NCBI GenBank assembly: GCA_024663395.1
Contig: JANFAH010000004.1
Location: forward strand, 3,348,001 to 3,412,000
DNA: 64,000 bases
Source: Pisolithus tinctorius
Lineage: Eukaryota > Basidiomycota > Agaricomycetes > Boletales > Pisolithaceae
Direction: 5' to 3'
Shown: one piece after another, positions 13,144 to 23,994 of the stretch
Layout: the number at the start of each line of letters is the position of its first letter
How positions within the stretch are numbered: the stretch's first letter is position 1
Notes under the pieces: model-generated
Databases searched by the model: none
The model's input: only the letters and a program-made list of their open reading frames with translations
Told to the model about the DNA's origin: nothing
Made by a program: the position numbers and the translations under genes

Positions 13144-14445
13144 GGAGGTGACAACCAATCTCCGGTGTGTAGGAAGCTCCGATTTCGTAGGATATACTCA
13201 CAAGTTGGTGACCAGAACAGTAAGACGGCAACACAAGAGGCGATCAAGCGCTTCTCGGATATGTTTGGGATTCAGCATTTTGAAAGTTATGTGGGTGCAC
13301 TTACTTCCCGCACATGTAATGTTCCACTAACTTTGCCTTGAAACGAAGTTTGGCGAAATAACGTTCTTCAAGAAGCTTTCCGCCAGTTTAGAACGTAGTC
13401 CACAGTCAGAAACTCTCAAGGTATTGCAGGATTTCCCCATCAACGTCTTAGCGAAGACATTGCGTGGAAGAATGGAAAAAGCAAATATGATTCCTAGGCA
13501 GCGAATACAGAGGGTAAAACATGAGATTGGAGCCATATCAAAAACTCTCGGCATAAGGGCACGTATACCTACTATTGACAATGGTAGCGCATACTAAGCT
13601 GATGACCATTAGATGCTCGAAGAAATGGCAACTGTCTACACTCAAGTCTACGATGTGCTTTGTCCATTGTGAGTGTTTGTTTATCCCCAATTCTCCACCC
13701 GCTGTGTCATGGGTGTAGGAAGGATGATTTGACCAGAAACTGCATGAAATATGACTTGTCCAAACCAATTATCGAGGTTATTGGCCAGCTTCCCACACAA
13801 GCTGAGGTATCCGGACAAGGCGGTATTGATGACATGGTACAAGACATCAAGACTCTTCAGACGACACTCGATGCGACGAAGAATATCGATGAACAGTTTG
13901 CACTTGAAGAAGATATCACTGGAAGGGTAAAAATGGGCTCATGCTCACTGGCTTTTGAATTGACGCCGAACAGATCTTGTGGACTTGTCATTCTGGACTC
14001 CGCTCTGCGGTAGGCCATATACCAGCCAAGGTAAGCTGCTCATATAAGCAATCTCACGAACGCCTCGTGACCTCGATCAGGTGCTGTACAATGTTCTAGA
14101 AAGCGACAAGATGTGTAACCTGGTGGATCGAGTCAAGGTGAGTGACTGGGTGCACACATGAATCAAAGTCATTGAATCACAGGCCAACCAGTTCTTGGAG
14201 GAAATCTCTCAAGTCTTCAACGATGCACTGGCTGAATTACCGACTGATGATCAAGCTCACTTACGACGGTGAGGTTGTGATTTGTCATGTACATTAACAC
14301 AAATGCTGAATCCACCCCCCGCATCCCTTCCAGAATTATGGCTGATGCAGAAGCAGGCACCTCAAAACATATGCTGCTCATCGAAGAGCGGGCACGTGAA
14401 CAGAGAGTGCCAGGCGCTAGGCGCGAAGAACAATCCAGAACTTGA
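13144..14445 (+). CDS. Multi-exon hypothetical protein, start not resolved
   Basis: A chain of phase-compatible exons is separated by short GT-AG introns at 13291-13348, 13563-13622, 13669-13718, 13927-13973, 14031-14080, 14138-14182 and 14269-14333. It yields a continuous helical protein containing FGEITFFKKLSASLERS, VYTQVYDVLCPL, GRILWTCHSGLRSAVGHIPA, ANQFLEEISQVFNDALAEL and a charged end EERAREQRVPG, stopping at 14445. Seven introns that all keep the frame argue for a real gene. The block from GRILWTC to FNDAL recalls the DnaJ-X region of fungal J-proteins, but this is a weak guess. The first exon would continue upstream through an intron whose donor lies near 13077. That upstream piece is in frame with the HET gene and separated from it only by the TGA, so one longer gene with a nonsense change is possible. 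Confidence 0.5.
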
Positions 14446-14504
14446 CGCGTGCTAACGTTCTGCAGAGTGGTATTCAAGCATTCAATTCCATGAATTAGCC
14501 AGAC

Positions 14505-15263
14505 TTGTATTTACACGGCCCTCGAGCAAACACCATTTTACTACTAATCCACTGGATGAACGACCAAGTGTTGTCCATACCAAAGATGGCAAAACACTAT
14601 GGAAAGCTGGACAATCGCGCTCCCGAACGGGCAAGTGCCCTCGGTGGAATGCCGAAGTGCATCAAGAATTTTGGATGGCAGTACTTAACTTGGGAAGTGC
14701 TGCCTGTGTTGGTGCTAACCTTCCTTGTGCTTGCATCTTACCTGTGTCTTTCAATGATAGAAATGCATGGTGGTGGGAGATAAGTTTCATAGTAGCACTC
14801 CCACAGTGTGTAGTCTATGGTGCACTCTCTACCAATAGTGTCCATCATTGCTTGTGCAAAGTCAGTGTCCTGGTCCAATGAGTACTAATGCCATTGTAAG
14901 TACTTCTACCCTAAAGTCTGTGTGATGATGTGTGTGGGGAAGCATCAACAGTACCCTATGATTGCTGTGTATGCATTTACAGACTACCAAGTGCAGGGCC
15001 AGACAATTCCCTGTGTACTTTTTGATATTGCAACACCCCCTGTGGGTGGTCTGAATTTGTTCAATCTATACATTGCACTGTCAAGAAGTTCTGGGCATGG
15101 CATGATCAGATTGCTACAGGATTTTGACAAGAAAGTCTTCAAAGTGGCACATTCTCCTGAACTTTTAGCAGAGGATGACCATCTACTACACCTCAATTGG
15201 CAGATGAGGGCATGGTGGCAGGAGATGACAATGAAGACACTGGATGATCAGACAATGCACTAG
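14505..15263 (+). pseudogene. C-terminal remnant of a PIF1/Helitron-type helicase
   Basis: The frame at 14922-15263 encodes YAFTDYQVQGQTIPCVL, FNLYIALSRSSG and IRLLQDFD. These are the final motifs (V and VI, with the arginine of ALSRSSG) of PIF1-like helicases found in fungal Helitrons and as free transposon-derived genes. Upstream, 14505-14880 holds disjoint pieces such as NDRNAWWWEI in changing frames. Motifs I-IV, including the Walker A loop, and any Rep nuclease domain are absent. It is a dead fragment and I could not find the Helitron 3' hairpin with confidence. Confidence 0.7.
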
Positions 15264-15485
15264 ATTACAGCTACATCAGTAATGGACACAGTAACTACTT
15301 GCTATGCTAGGTTACACATTTTGCAGAGCAGTGCCCTCTTTCTAGCTCAAAACCTGCAATGGAAAATGCTGGATGATCTGATGATGCACTACATTTGCAA
15401 CTATGTCCACAATGGACACTGTAAGTACTTGTTACATGTCTACCTGAGCTGCATCTTCTTTGTAGCTCAGAACCTGAAATGGAAA
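15240..15485 (+). repeat. Imperfect tandem duplication of ~120 bp
   Basis: Three shared landmarks (CTGGATGATC, AATGGACAC followed by TACTTG, and TAGCTCARAACCTG) occur twice in the same order about 120-130 bases apart. It lies directly behind the helicase remnant. Confidence 0.55.
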
Positions 15486-16980
15486 ATGTTTCCATGAGGC
15501 CCAAATAGGAAGGATTTTCAGTGGTGAGTTGGTTCCCACACAATTATGACCCTGGTAGAGACCTTGCAAGCAAGGTAAAATGGAAGGGGGACACCAGACA
15601 CTGCATGAATGCAGAAGTTCCTCATGCATTAAGTCCATAGTGTGGAAGTTTGTCACACTGTAAGTTGGTAGTTTTGTAATTTCATAGTACACAAGTGTGT
15701 AGTGCAGAAGTTCATCATGCAGTAAGTTTGTAGTTTTGTAGTTTTGTAGTACACAAGTTTGCAGTGCAGAAGTTTGTCACACAGTAGGTTGGTAGTTTTA
15801 TGTTTTGTAGTACACTGGCCACAAGATGGGGCATATCTCTGCAACTGTGGGAGCAAGTGCAATGTACAGTACACCATCTGAAAGCCTTCAATGAGTAGTG
15901 TACAGTCCAAAGAAAGTGAGAGGAATGACTGTAAAATGCATGGGACACATGAGATAATGTCCTGTGGGAGGGAGTAAGGAGGCCCTCAAATGGCAACAGC
16001 TGATGCAACTGACATGAAACTCTAGGATGTGGTAGAATACTCCCAGGGAATCAGGGGAAAAGAGGAAACACACCAATTGGATCACCTGATCCTGAGTTAT
16101 ATGCCAAACCATCTCAAAACCCTTCAAACACAAAAACAGGAGTATCTCAACAATGAGCACACAGAAGTGGATGAACAAAGGTTCCTAAGAAATGAGTCAG
16201 TGAGAGGGATTTGTGGCTCAAAGAGCAACAGAAGCAACATGGAAATGCACAAGGTACAACAAGAGGATGTCAAGGGTGGGCCTTGCCACCAAAGTGCAAA
16301 TAACATTTCATCTCGCATTCTTGGAAGTGTCTGAATGCCTCCTGAGAATAATAAATGGTTCATGACAATGCACCCACTTGTGGGTTTAGCAGACTCACTT
16401 CTCATAGCAAACTGAGAGGAGTAATTTGAACCCTTCAGCTGTGACTTCAGGAACTGGGAGTAAGTAGTACCTTATCAGAAACAGTTTTATGACCAAAGTC
16501 AAATATTATTGGCCAGTGGATACATGGGGTTTGGTGAGTAGAAACAACTGGGTAAAGAACAGGTATACATGTCAAAGTAACAAGAAGCAAGAACAACATA
16601 ATAAAGTCCAAGACTTGTGAGTGACTGGATCTGAGATGTTTGGTAATTGGGCAATGTGCATTGAGATGCTGTGGATGGTATAGGCACTATGGTAATGATG
16701 TAGGAAAAGGCTGTTTGCAAGTGCTCATTCATTTGATTGATCTGTAGGCAATGTGCAGGTGCCAGCAATGAATTCATGTGCCAGATCCTAAGACAGCATG
16801 ATCATAGTTGGTGTTCAGACCTTGCTAGCATGTGTTGGCTGCATGTATATGTTGGGATCGAAACCCTTCTGCATTGCAACATTCATCATGGGGAAGTCAA
16901 AGATTGCACCAGAAGGACCTGCTACAAGAGTGACCCAGGTGACCTAGCAAAGAGTGAAAACCACCTGAGGATATAGGTAT
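15486..16980. other. Non-coding repeat-rich stretch
   Basis: No credible gene. Apart from the ~60-bp tandem repeat at 15655-15825, the sequence is unstructured and could be decayed Helitron or host intergenic DNA. Confidence 0.4.
15655..15825 (+). repeat. About three tandem copies of a ~60-bp unit
   Basis: The words GTAGTTTTGTA, TAGTACACAAGT, AGTGCAGAAGTT and CACAGTA(A/G)G recur in the same order roughly every 60 bases. Confidence 0.6.
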
Positions 16981-17280
16981 AAGATGGTAAAAGCACCTGC
17001 TGGCCACAAGGCTGCCAGTCTCAGTGTAGATAGAGTTTAAATGACTAGCCGACATCCTAAGTCTTCCCTACTTTAAGACAGAGTGTCTAAAATGGCTGGC
17101 AGGAACAGCAGACTGATGGGGGGTCTACGACCCTGCCATCAGGGCATTCACTTGTTTGTAGGGAAAGGCAGGCCACAGGGGGCCCTATATAGTCTTTAAT
17201 ACTCGCTAGAATAGTGCAACATAGGACAACTATGTCCTCAAGCACTTTAATACAGAGAAAAAAAAAAAAGATGGTAAAAG
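16981..17280 (+). mobile_element. SINE-like retroposon with 13-bp target duplications and A-tail
   Basis: The body (16994-17267) is bounded by perfect 13-bp direct repeats AAGATGGTAAAAG (16981-16993 and 17268-17280) and ends in a run of A just before the right repeat. Long variable duplications plus a 3' A-tail are the signature of LINE-mediated retroposition. Near the 5' end TGGCCACAAGG partly fits a pol III A-box and GGTCTACGACC (about 17129) partly fits a B-box. Without a coding region and at about 275 bp, a SINE is the best reading. A processed copy of a small RNA is the alternative. Confidence 0.75.
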
Positions 17281-17294
17281 TAGCACCCAGAAAG

Positions 17295-17604
17295 TGTTAT
17301 GATACGTACTCTTTTCCTTCTCTTTTCTTTCCTTTTTGTCTTATCTAATCTTCTTGTCTTATCTTGTCTCCTGGGCTCGATCCAGGCTCTGGCCTAGGCC
17401 TCGCCTCACCTCCACCACACCTTCCCCTTCTAGTACATTCCGCTCCACTATGATATCATCATGACATCACTATGATGTCACGGTCCTCATGTACACCTCA
17501 CCGTTACCTCATGTACCTTAGTATAAATATCCTTGCTCAATCACCCAACTAGCTCTAAGCTAGTTCATTTGGGTCTACAAGTCCTAAAGTCACCTGCTTC
17601 TAAG
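17295..17604 (+). mobile_element. 5' LTR of Gypsy element A, left part
   Basis: The left limit is taken at TGTTATGATACG and is uncertain. A TATAAATA box (17522-17529) is followed 35 bases later by AAGCTAGTTCA (17557-17567), the reverse complement of a site downstream at 24537-24547. The LTR is interrupted after CTAAG by element E1 and resumes at 24450. Confidence 0.6.
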
Positions 17605-18054
17605 TGTTACGCTCGACCGAAGTCAAGACGTAGGGAGAGCTCAAACGCAGACCAAGGGTTTCTACTGAGCAACGGCTGCAGTAACCTCTGTAAACAATAG
17701 AGGATTTGAATAACGCCGGTAAGAGTGGTCCTGGTTAGGGACACTGAGGGCGAGGTTCTGAGAACGCTGCGTATGATTGAGCAGCTCAAGTCTGGGTTTC
17801 CTAGACTTGAGCCGGCAGTTTAAATACTACACAGAAACGGACCATGAGGCGTCCGCATGTAACGAGGTAACTACGCCATTGGTTGAACAATGACGACACA
17901 TGTCCTAAGCATGTAACGAGCCAGTAACGCTAGTGGTGGAAATAGAGAGCCATCGGATCAGAGAGAAGACGGCTCAAAAGGAAACTAAGTCCAACGGATC
18001 ACAAACAAGGTAAACGTACAACAGAAAAGGAAAAGTTAGGGGTGAAACGTAACA
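17605..18054 (-). repeat. E1 3' LTR
   Basis: 450 bp, paired with 23995-24444. It contains TTTAAATA (TATA box on the minus strand, 17819-17826) and a 9-bp-stem hairpin CTCAAGTCT...AGACTTGAG at 17785-17812. Confidence 0.95.
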
Positions 18055-18067
18055 TTACCCCCTTTCT
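18055..18067 (-). other. E1 polypurine tract
   Basis: On the minus strand AGAAAGGGGGTAA stands immediately before the 3' LTR start, as expected for the primer of plus-strand DNA synthesis. Confidence 0.85.
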
Positions 18068-18091
18068 AAGCGTTGAAGTCTCCGACTTCAA

Positions 18092-19504
18092 CTACTCTCC
18101 GTAAGGCTCTCCGGTCATGTTGCTGATGGCAGAGTCGTCGAAATCAAAATCGTTGTCATACAAATCATTATCCTCGCTCCCAACGAGGGTACGATCATCT
18201 ACCAGGGCGGGGGTAGCTATTCTGTCCTGTAAAGGACGACGAGGGCGGACAGAAGGGCATTGGGCCTGAGTATGGCCAGGGCGAGTGGCGTGGCAAAGGG
18301 GACATTCGTACAGTCCACAATTGATGTGGATATGGCCAAGACGGCGACAGACATAACACGCTTGACGATAGCATGGATCGGACGGAGTAAGAGGCATGTC
18401 GAACTCGGTCAAGGCATTCAGCACAGGGGACGGCGGTAGCTGTGCAAGGGTTTCGACGATGTTTAACGTGTAGTCGAGTTCAGCATGGGAGACGCCAAAA
18501 GCGGTCTCAGGGTCTACCTCAGACGGGGAGTCGTGAGACTCGCAGGGTTGAGGGTTGGGGCCTGACAAGCAGCAGGCACGAGGTCTATCAGCTCTTCGGA
18601 GAGAGCGAGACGAGTGGGAGGACGATGACGACGACGGTGCAGGAGGGGAGGACGACGCGGAGGAAACCGGAGGGGAGGTTGCAGTCGAGGGTCTTCTAGA
18701 CCCAGGTGGGGGGGGTGCAATCAACGTTGGATACTGACGAACGTTATAAATGAGGTCGGCGCCTCCAAGGACATCAAAGAGTTTAAGCAAAAGGGGAACT
18801 TGCTGGACGGCGATTTCATTCAAGATGGTACGAGCAGGGGATAGAAGGGGGTTCTGGCGATTGACATAACGAGAAAGTTCTTCAAGCCGAAGGGCTTGGA
18901 TGGTGGCGTGATACACAAGATCAAGAGGGGAGTCTTCATCCACCTCATGATAAACGGTGCCGATGACGGCGGGATCAGCGACGAAGAGTCGATAGGAGGC
19001 GATCATCTGATCGCTAGCGGGTTGTCGTTGCCGACGAGCAAATGGAGTGTGGTGACGGGAGGGTTCACGAGGGTAGGTGTAACGGCGAGGAGGCATTTCG
19101 AGAGAGATGTTTCTGATAGTATGGGTGGAATGTCGAGTGGGTTGTTTCTTAGGAGGGAAGTCTCTGGGGAACCGTTTCTTATAGGCGGAGAGCGTATCAT
19201 CCGCATGTTCAAGGTGTGATTCTTTTTGCCATGAGTTTTCGGAAGAAGGGTAACCCTTCCATTTGATTAAGAAAGCGTGTCCACGGCTGGACTTTTTATG
19301 GCCGACTATCGCCTCAACTTTGTATTCTTCTTCCTCGTTGACTAAGTCAGGAGGTGGAGCCGGGAAGTTTGGTCCGTGAATGTCGTTTTTGCGATAGGGC
19401 GATAGGAGAGAAGCATGGAAAACGTTGTGGATTTTCCAGTGTGCGGGAATCGTGAGGCGATATGTTATCGGAGATAGGACGTCAGAGACGATGAAGGGTC
19501 CTTC
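18092..19504 (-). pseudogene. E1 pol, end: integrase tail, chromodomain and zinc-knuckle extension
   Basis: After the TGA at the APK.EGP junction the frame stays open to 18092. It first encodes the integrase tail and a chromodomain (EYKVEAIVGHKK, FLIKWKGYPSSENSW, about 19200-19340), which in chromoviruses guides integration to modified histones. It then continues without a stop for more than 330 residues. That extension is Ser/Pro rich in the middle and carries a CCHC knuckle (C-x2-C-x4-H-x4-C, YVCRRLGHIHINC) and a second, spaced knuckle (C-x2-C-x6-H-x4-C), followed by an acidic end. Most Gypsy pol proteins stop just after the chromodomain, so the extension is unusual. Translation could start separately at the ATG giving MPPRRYTYPRE (19096). 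Confidence 0.8.
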
Positions 19505-22500
19505 TCATTTTGGTGCCAGCTTCTTATTTTCATAGGAGCATTTCAAATTGCGTGCTTCTAGCCAAACCTTATCACCTTTCTGGAACGGGGTGAAGGGTCG
19601 TGACGAGCGATCTTTCATCGTTTTTCTTGCTAGGTCATGGGCCGCTAGGGCTTCCTCTCTAGCTTTCCTGAGTTCATCAAGTCTGGACTCAGCGGCAGGA
19701 AGGTGGGTTTCCGCAATCAGGGACAGAAGGGGCCTTGGTTCGTAACCGTACATGAGGTAGAACAGTGATTGATGTGTGACAGAGTGGGGTCGGTGGTTGT
19801 GCGCGAATTCTGCCATGGGAAGGTTGGTTACCCACAAGGTGGGGTCGTTTTGGCAAAAGATGCGGAGATAGGTCTCCACTTCTTGGTTTACATGTTCAGT
19901 TTCTCCGTCGGTCTGCGGGTGGTACGCCGTAGACAGGGCAAGGGAGTATCCCAAAAGGGAAGCCAGCTCTTTTGCGAAGGCAGAGGCGAACTGAGGGCCT
20001 CGATCAGATATAATTTTGTCATACAACCCAAAACGGGAGTAGACTTTCTTGAAAAACAACGCCGCGATGTCAGCAGCAGAGGCAGTTTTCCTGGTGGGCG
20101 ATAAAATTACCCCCTTTGTAAGCCCATGGTCTACCACGACCAAAAGGGAATCATAGCCGTTTGAAACGGGTAAGTCGGTAACCAGATCGCAAGAGATCTG
20201 TTGGAAAGGGTGGGTCGAGGTGGAGGGAATAGGCGTGAGGGGTGGTGTCGTTGGGTGGGTATTTACTTTATTTTGCTGGCATACAGCACAGCCTTCAACA
20301 TATTTTCGGACGAAGGACGCCAGTCCGGGCCACCAAAATTCGGAAGAGACGAGTTGTCGGGTTTTCAGGACACCGGGGTGTCCTGCGGAGGGATGGTCAT
20401 GGTGGTTAGACACAACGGTCCGTCGGAGGGCGGGGTCATCGGGGATAAACACTCGATCTTTGTAAAGTAACACTCCACTATCGAACCTCCAATCAGAGAG
20501 ATGGGATTTGAACGGGAGTGGCATGTCAACATTTTCAATGGCACGAAGTGCTGTTTGGACGACGGGATCTTTCATGGAGGATGACGCGACCTTCTGAGTG
20601 AGGTTGGTGTCAATAAGATTGACGAACAGGGTTTGCGGAAGGAGGGTAACTCCTTTGTTATCTTCGTCATCGTCAGGGACATGATCGGGTCAGCGAGAAA
20701 GTGCATCTGGTGCGGCCAGGTCTTTGCCTGGGACATGTTCTAACTGCAGATCAAAGTCCGCAAGGTCAAGGAGCCAGCGGGCTTGGCGACAATTCAAGTT
20801 TTGAGGTGATTTGAAGTATGTCAGGTTTTTATGGTCTGTGAAGACCTTGATCGGGAAAGGGGATCCGTGGAGATAATGTCTCCAGGATTTCAGTGCTCGA
20901 ATAACTCCTAGCAGTTCTCTGTCGTAAATGTCGTAGTTTCTTTCTGCAGGGTTAAACGACTGAGACAAGAAGGCACAAGGTTGCCACTGTCCATTTGAAT
21001 CTTCTTGCAGGAGGATACCTCCAGTCGCATATTTAGACACGTCTGTTGTGATTGCAAATGGGCGAGAGGTATCAGGCATTCGGAGTGTGGGTTGCGCCAT
21101 GAAGATTCGTTTGAGAAGTTCAAAGGCATCTTGGCATTTCTTGGACCAACTCCAATCGACCGTTTTCTTGGTGAGGTCGATGAGCGGTCGTGCTATGTCC
21201 GAATAGTAGGGGACAAATCTTCTATAAAAGTTTGTGAATCCTAAAAAGGATCGCACATCCTTGACCTTCTTTGGGACAGGCCAGTCGGCTATGCCCTGTA
21301 CCTTGACGGGGTCCATGGCGACGGTGTTTTCCTTGATAATCATGCCAAGGTATTCCACTTCGGCAAGATCAAAATGACATTTTTCCAACTTCAGAGGGAG
21401 AGAAAGTTCTCTCATTCTTTCGAGAACGCGACGGGTTCGTTGTTTATGTTCTTCGGGGTCATTTGAGAAGATAAGAAGGTCGTCCATATAAACGACCAGC
21501 CATCCTTCGGCGATCATATCTCTGAAAGAGTCGTTCATGAATCGCTGGAACGTGGCGGGGGAGTTGCACAGTCCGAAGAACATAACAGTTGGTTCGAAGA
21601 GTCCTTTATGTGTAATGAATGCGGCCTTCCACTGGTCTCCTTCCTTGATACGGACATTATTGTAGCCTGATCTGACATCCATTTTTGTGAAGACAGAGGC
21701 TCCTTTCAGTTTGTCTACAAGATCTGAAATGAGGGGAAGGGGGTATGCATCCTTCACTGTATTCTTGTTCAGGTATCTGTAGTCCTGACAAGGACGTAAG
21801 GAACCGTCTTTCTTTCCTACGAAGAAGAAGGGGGCAGCTTGGGGGGACTTCGAGGGACGGATCTTTCCTTCTCGAAGGTTTTCTTCAATAAACTTTTCTG
21901 CGGATTCTCGTTCTGAGGGAGAGAGTGGGTATGCTTTGGCCACCTTGGGGACAAAGTCCTCTACAAGGTTTATGGCATGGTCGTATGGTCGTGATGGGGG
22001 TAAAACTCCATCAGATGGTTTCTCGAAAACTGAGGCGAAGTCTTTGTACTCTTCAGGGAGGACTGCCTTCGGTTTCTTCTTGTGTTCTTCTTGGGCTAAC
22101 TCTGTAGCCGTGGTGATCTTTTGGAGAAGGCTATTATTGGGGTTGACCTTCTTGGCTTCTTCAATGAGTTTTCCAACCGACATCACGAAATGTGCTCGGA
22201 TGGTTTCATCTTCCGGTTCTTCATAATCCATGAACCTGTTTATCCCTTTCTTTTCGGCTGGGGACACAAGGTTCACAGTTGATTCTTCGACAGTGACGGG
22301 AGAGATGCTGCGTCTTAATTCCCCTGATTTATCGGTTTTCTCGTCGATAGATAACGTGCCCATCCTCCAGTCTACAACAGGGTTGTTTTCTTGGAGCCAG
22401 GGGAGACCCAAAATGACGTTTTCCGTTCCACAATTGATGACATGAAAAAAAGGACTGGTGGACGAGTCCTTTAATCTTGAAGTAGAGAGTGGCAGAAAAC

Positions 22501-22781
22501 AGTATTTTTCCCTTTGAGTTTTGGGTTCCATCGGCGTTTTTAGCGAGGATGGGTTCGGCGAGACGTTGAGTGGGGATTCGATGCTTTCGCACAAAACCCC
22601 AGTCGATGCAAGAAATCTCTGCTCCGGAGTCAACCAGAGCGGTAGTGTTGACGACTTTCCGATTAGTTTCTGATGCGTAAAGGGAGATGGGAATCTGCAT
22701 GGTACGTTCCGGTGTAGACGTTACAAGTACAGGGGCAACAGAAACTAAACTGTCCTTAGTTTGGGGAACATCTGGCGTCAA
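19505..22781 (-). pseudogene. E1 pol: protease, reverse transcriptase, RNase H, integrase
   Basis: The protease has ALVDSGAEISCID (active DSG). The frame shifts at a run of seven T (minus strand, about 22445-22450) before NVILGLPWLQENNP. Reverse transcriptase follows with VVYMDDLLIFS (catalytic YMDD) and LGFTNFYRRFVPYYSDIARP. RNase H has TTDVSKYATGGIL. A TGA replaces the expected Arg after DALSR (about 20688). The integrase keeps its HHCC zinc site (HPGVLKTR...CAVCQQ) and DDE residues (CDLVTDLP, ISDRGPQF, VNQEVETYL). A second TGA ends it at 19502-19504. Both stops replace codons expected to be CGA, so C-to-T change at CpG explains both. Confidence 0.9.
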
Positions 22782-22795
22782 CGCAGAGTTCCCAT

Positions 22796-23908
22796 TTAAA
22801 AATCCTTTCCGAGGGCTCTAGCGATGTTTACTAGAGCGATGGAGGGACCAGCGACTTTTTCTTCATCGTCGCTTTCTTCTACCTCTACAATTTTGTGGAT
22901 CTTCTTTACTTTCTTTTGGGGAGTTTTCCCCTTGTCTGGACATTCTCGGGAGAGATGTCCCTTGTTTCCGCAACCGAAACATCTTCCTTCTTTGATGTGG
23001 CGGTCTCGTTCTTCTTTGGAGAGTCTCACTCCATCCACGTCCATAGCGTTGGGATCTTTTTCTTCGGCAAAACTGTTCCTAGGGTGGAACGTTTTCTTTT
23101 CTTTCCTTCCAAAGGTTTCATTGACCTTTCTCCACTTGGCGTCGAACTTCTGCGCTTGGGTGTACCACTCAGTAATCTTGGTGGGAGTGGTTTCCATCAT
23201 GTGAATCCTGTTTGCGATGAAAGGTTTGAGTCCTTGAGAGAAGAACTCGATCAAGGCAACATCCTCTGTGATGGTTGAGTCGGCTGCAGCAGTTCGGAAG
23301 TCGGTGATATATTGTTCCACCGAATCTTTTTGTTTCAGGGTTCGCAATTTGGCGATAGCGGTACCTGCGGTGTCGGCGGAGGTAAACGAAGCTTTGAAAT
23401 CTTTTACAAAATCGGCAAAAGTGCCGAAACTCGGGGGGTTCTTTTCCAGAGAGGTCTTCTGGAAGGTGGCGGCCCAAGAACGGGCGACATCTTTCTTCAT
23501 GTACGACAGGGCGTAGACCACCTTCTTGGTGTCAGTGTCGTATAGTTCTTCGTTTACCAAAAGATAGGTCTGTACGGAGTACAGCCAGCTCATGGCGTTC
23601 TTCTGGTTTCCATCAAAATCTGACGGAGCACCAATTTTCAGTTCAGTGGCTTTGGTGGCATTGCCAACCGGTGCCTTCGACGATGAGCCAGACATCGTAA
23701 TCTGTGGTGGGGGTGGAGGTGTAGGGAAGAGTGGTGGGGGACTTGGTTGAATGGGGGTACCAAGCGACGCAAGCGACTGGGAGAAAAGGTTCGAGAGAAT
23801 TCCAGAGGTGAAACCTCTATCTGGCTGTTCGGGTTCGTTGGAGGAGGTGTCTGTGACAGTGCTCTCCTGTTCTTCGTCTGATGACGATTCTTCACGAGTG
23901 GGTCGCAA
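22796..23908 (-). CDS. E1 gag (capsid and nucleocapsid)
   Basis: 370 residues. An acidic, Ser-rich and Pro-rich N-terminus is followed by a retrotransposon gag core (MSWLYSVQTYLLVN, ARSWAATFQKT, YITDFRTAA) and the zinc knuckle CFGCGNKGHLSREC (C-x2-C-x4-H-x4-C). It forms the particle and binds element RNA. The frame is intact. It is followed by protease in another frame, so this copy would need a frame change between gag and pol. Confidence 0.9.
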   Translation of the reverse strand: MRPTREESSSDEEQESTVTDTSSNEPEQPDRGFTSGILSNLFSQSLASLGTPIQPSPPPLFPTPPPPPQITMSGSSSKAPVGNATKATELKIGAPSDFDGNQKNAMSWLYSVQTYLLVNEELYDTDTKKVVYALSYMKKDVARSWAATFQKTSLEKNPPSFGTFADFVKDFKASFTSADTAGTAIAKLRTLKQKDSVEQYITDFRTAAADSTITEDVALIEFFSQGLKPFIANRIHMMETTPTKITEWYTQAQKFDAKWRKVNETFGRKEKKTFHPRNSFAEEKDPNAMDVDGVRLSKEERDRHIKEGRCFGCGNKGHLSRECPDKGKTPQKKVKKIHKIVEVEESDDEEKVAGPSIALVNIARALGKDF

Positions 23909-23981
23909 CGGCGCCCAACGTCGGTTGTTTCAGGGGTTCGTGGTGGTTCACTAAGCAGTGACCGATTCGGCCAAAGGCTGT

Positions 23982-23992
23982 AGACTTGAGCT
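23982..23992 (-). other. E1 self-priming primer-binding site
   Basis: Two bases past the 5' LTR, the minus strand reads AGCTCAAGTCT. Its exact 11-nt complement AGACTTGAGCT lies in the LTR (24173-24183), 33 nt downstream of the TATA box. No match to a tRNA 3' end (TGG start) is seen. In Tf1 the 5' end of the element RNA folds onto such a site to prime reverse transcription. Confidence 0.8.
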
Positions 23993-23994
23993 TT

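Noticed and set aside
22444..22451. Programmed frameshift at the T7 run in E1 pol
   Set aside because: It lies inside the protease-RT region, not at the gag-pol border, and no downstream structure is evident. A length change in a homopolymer is simpler.
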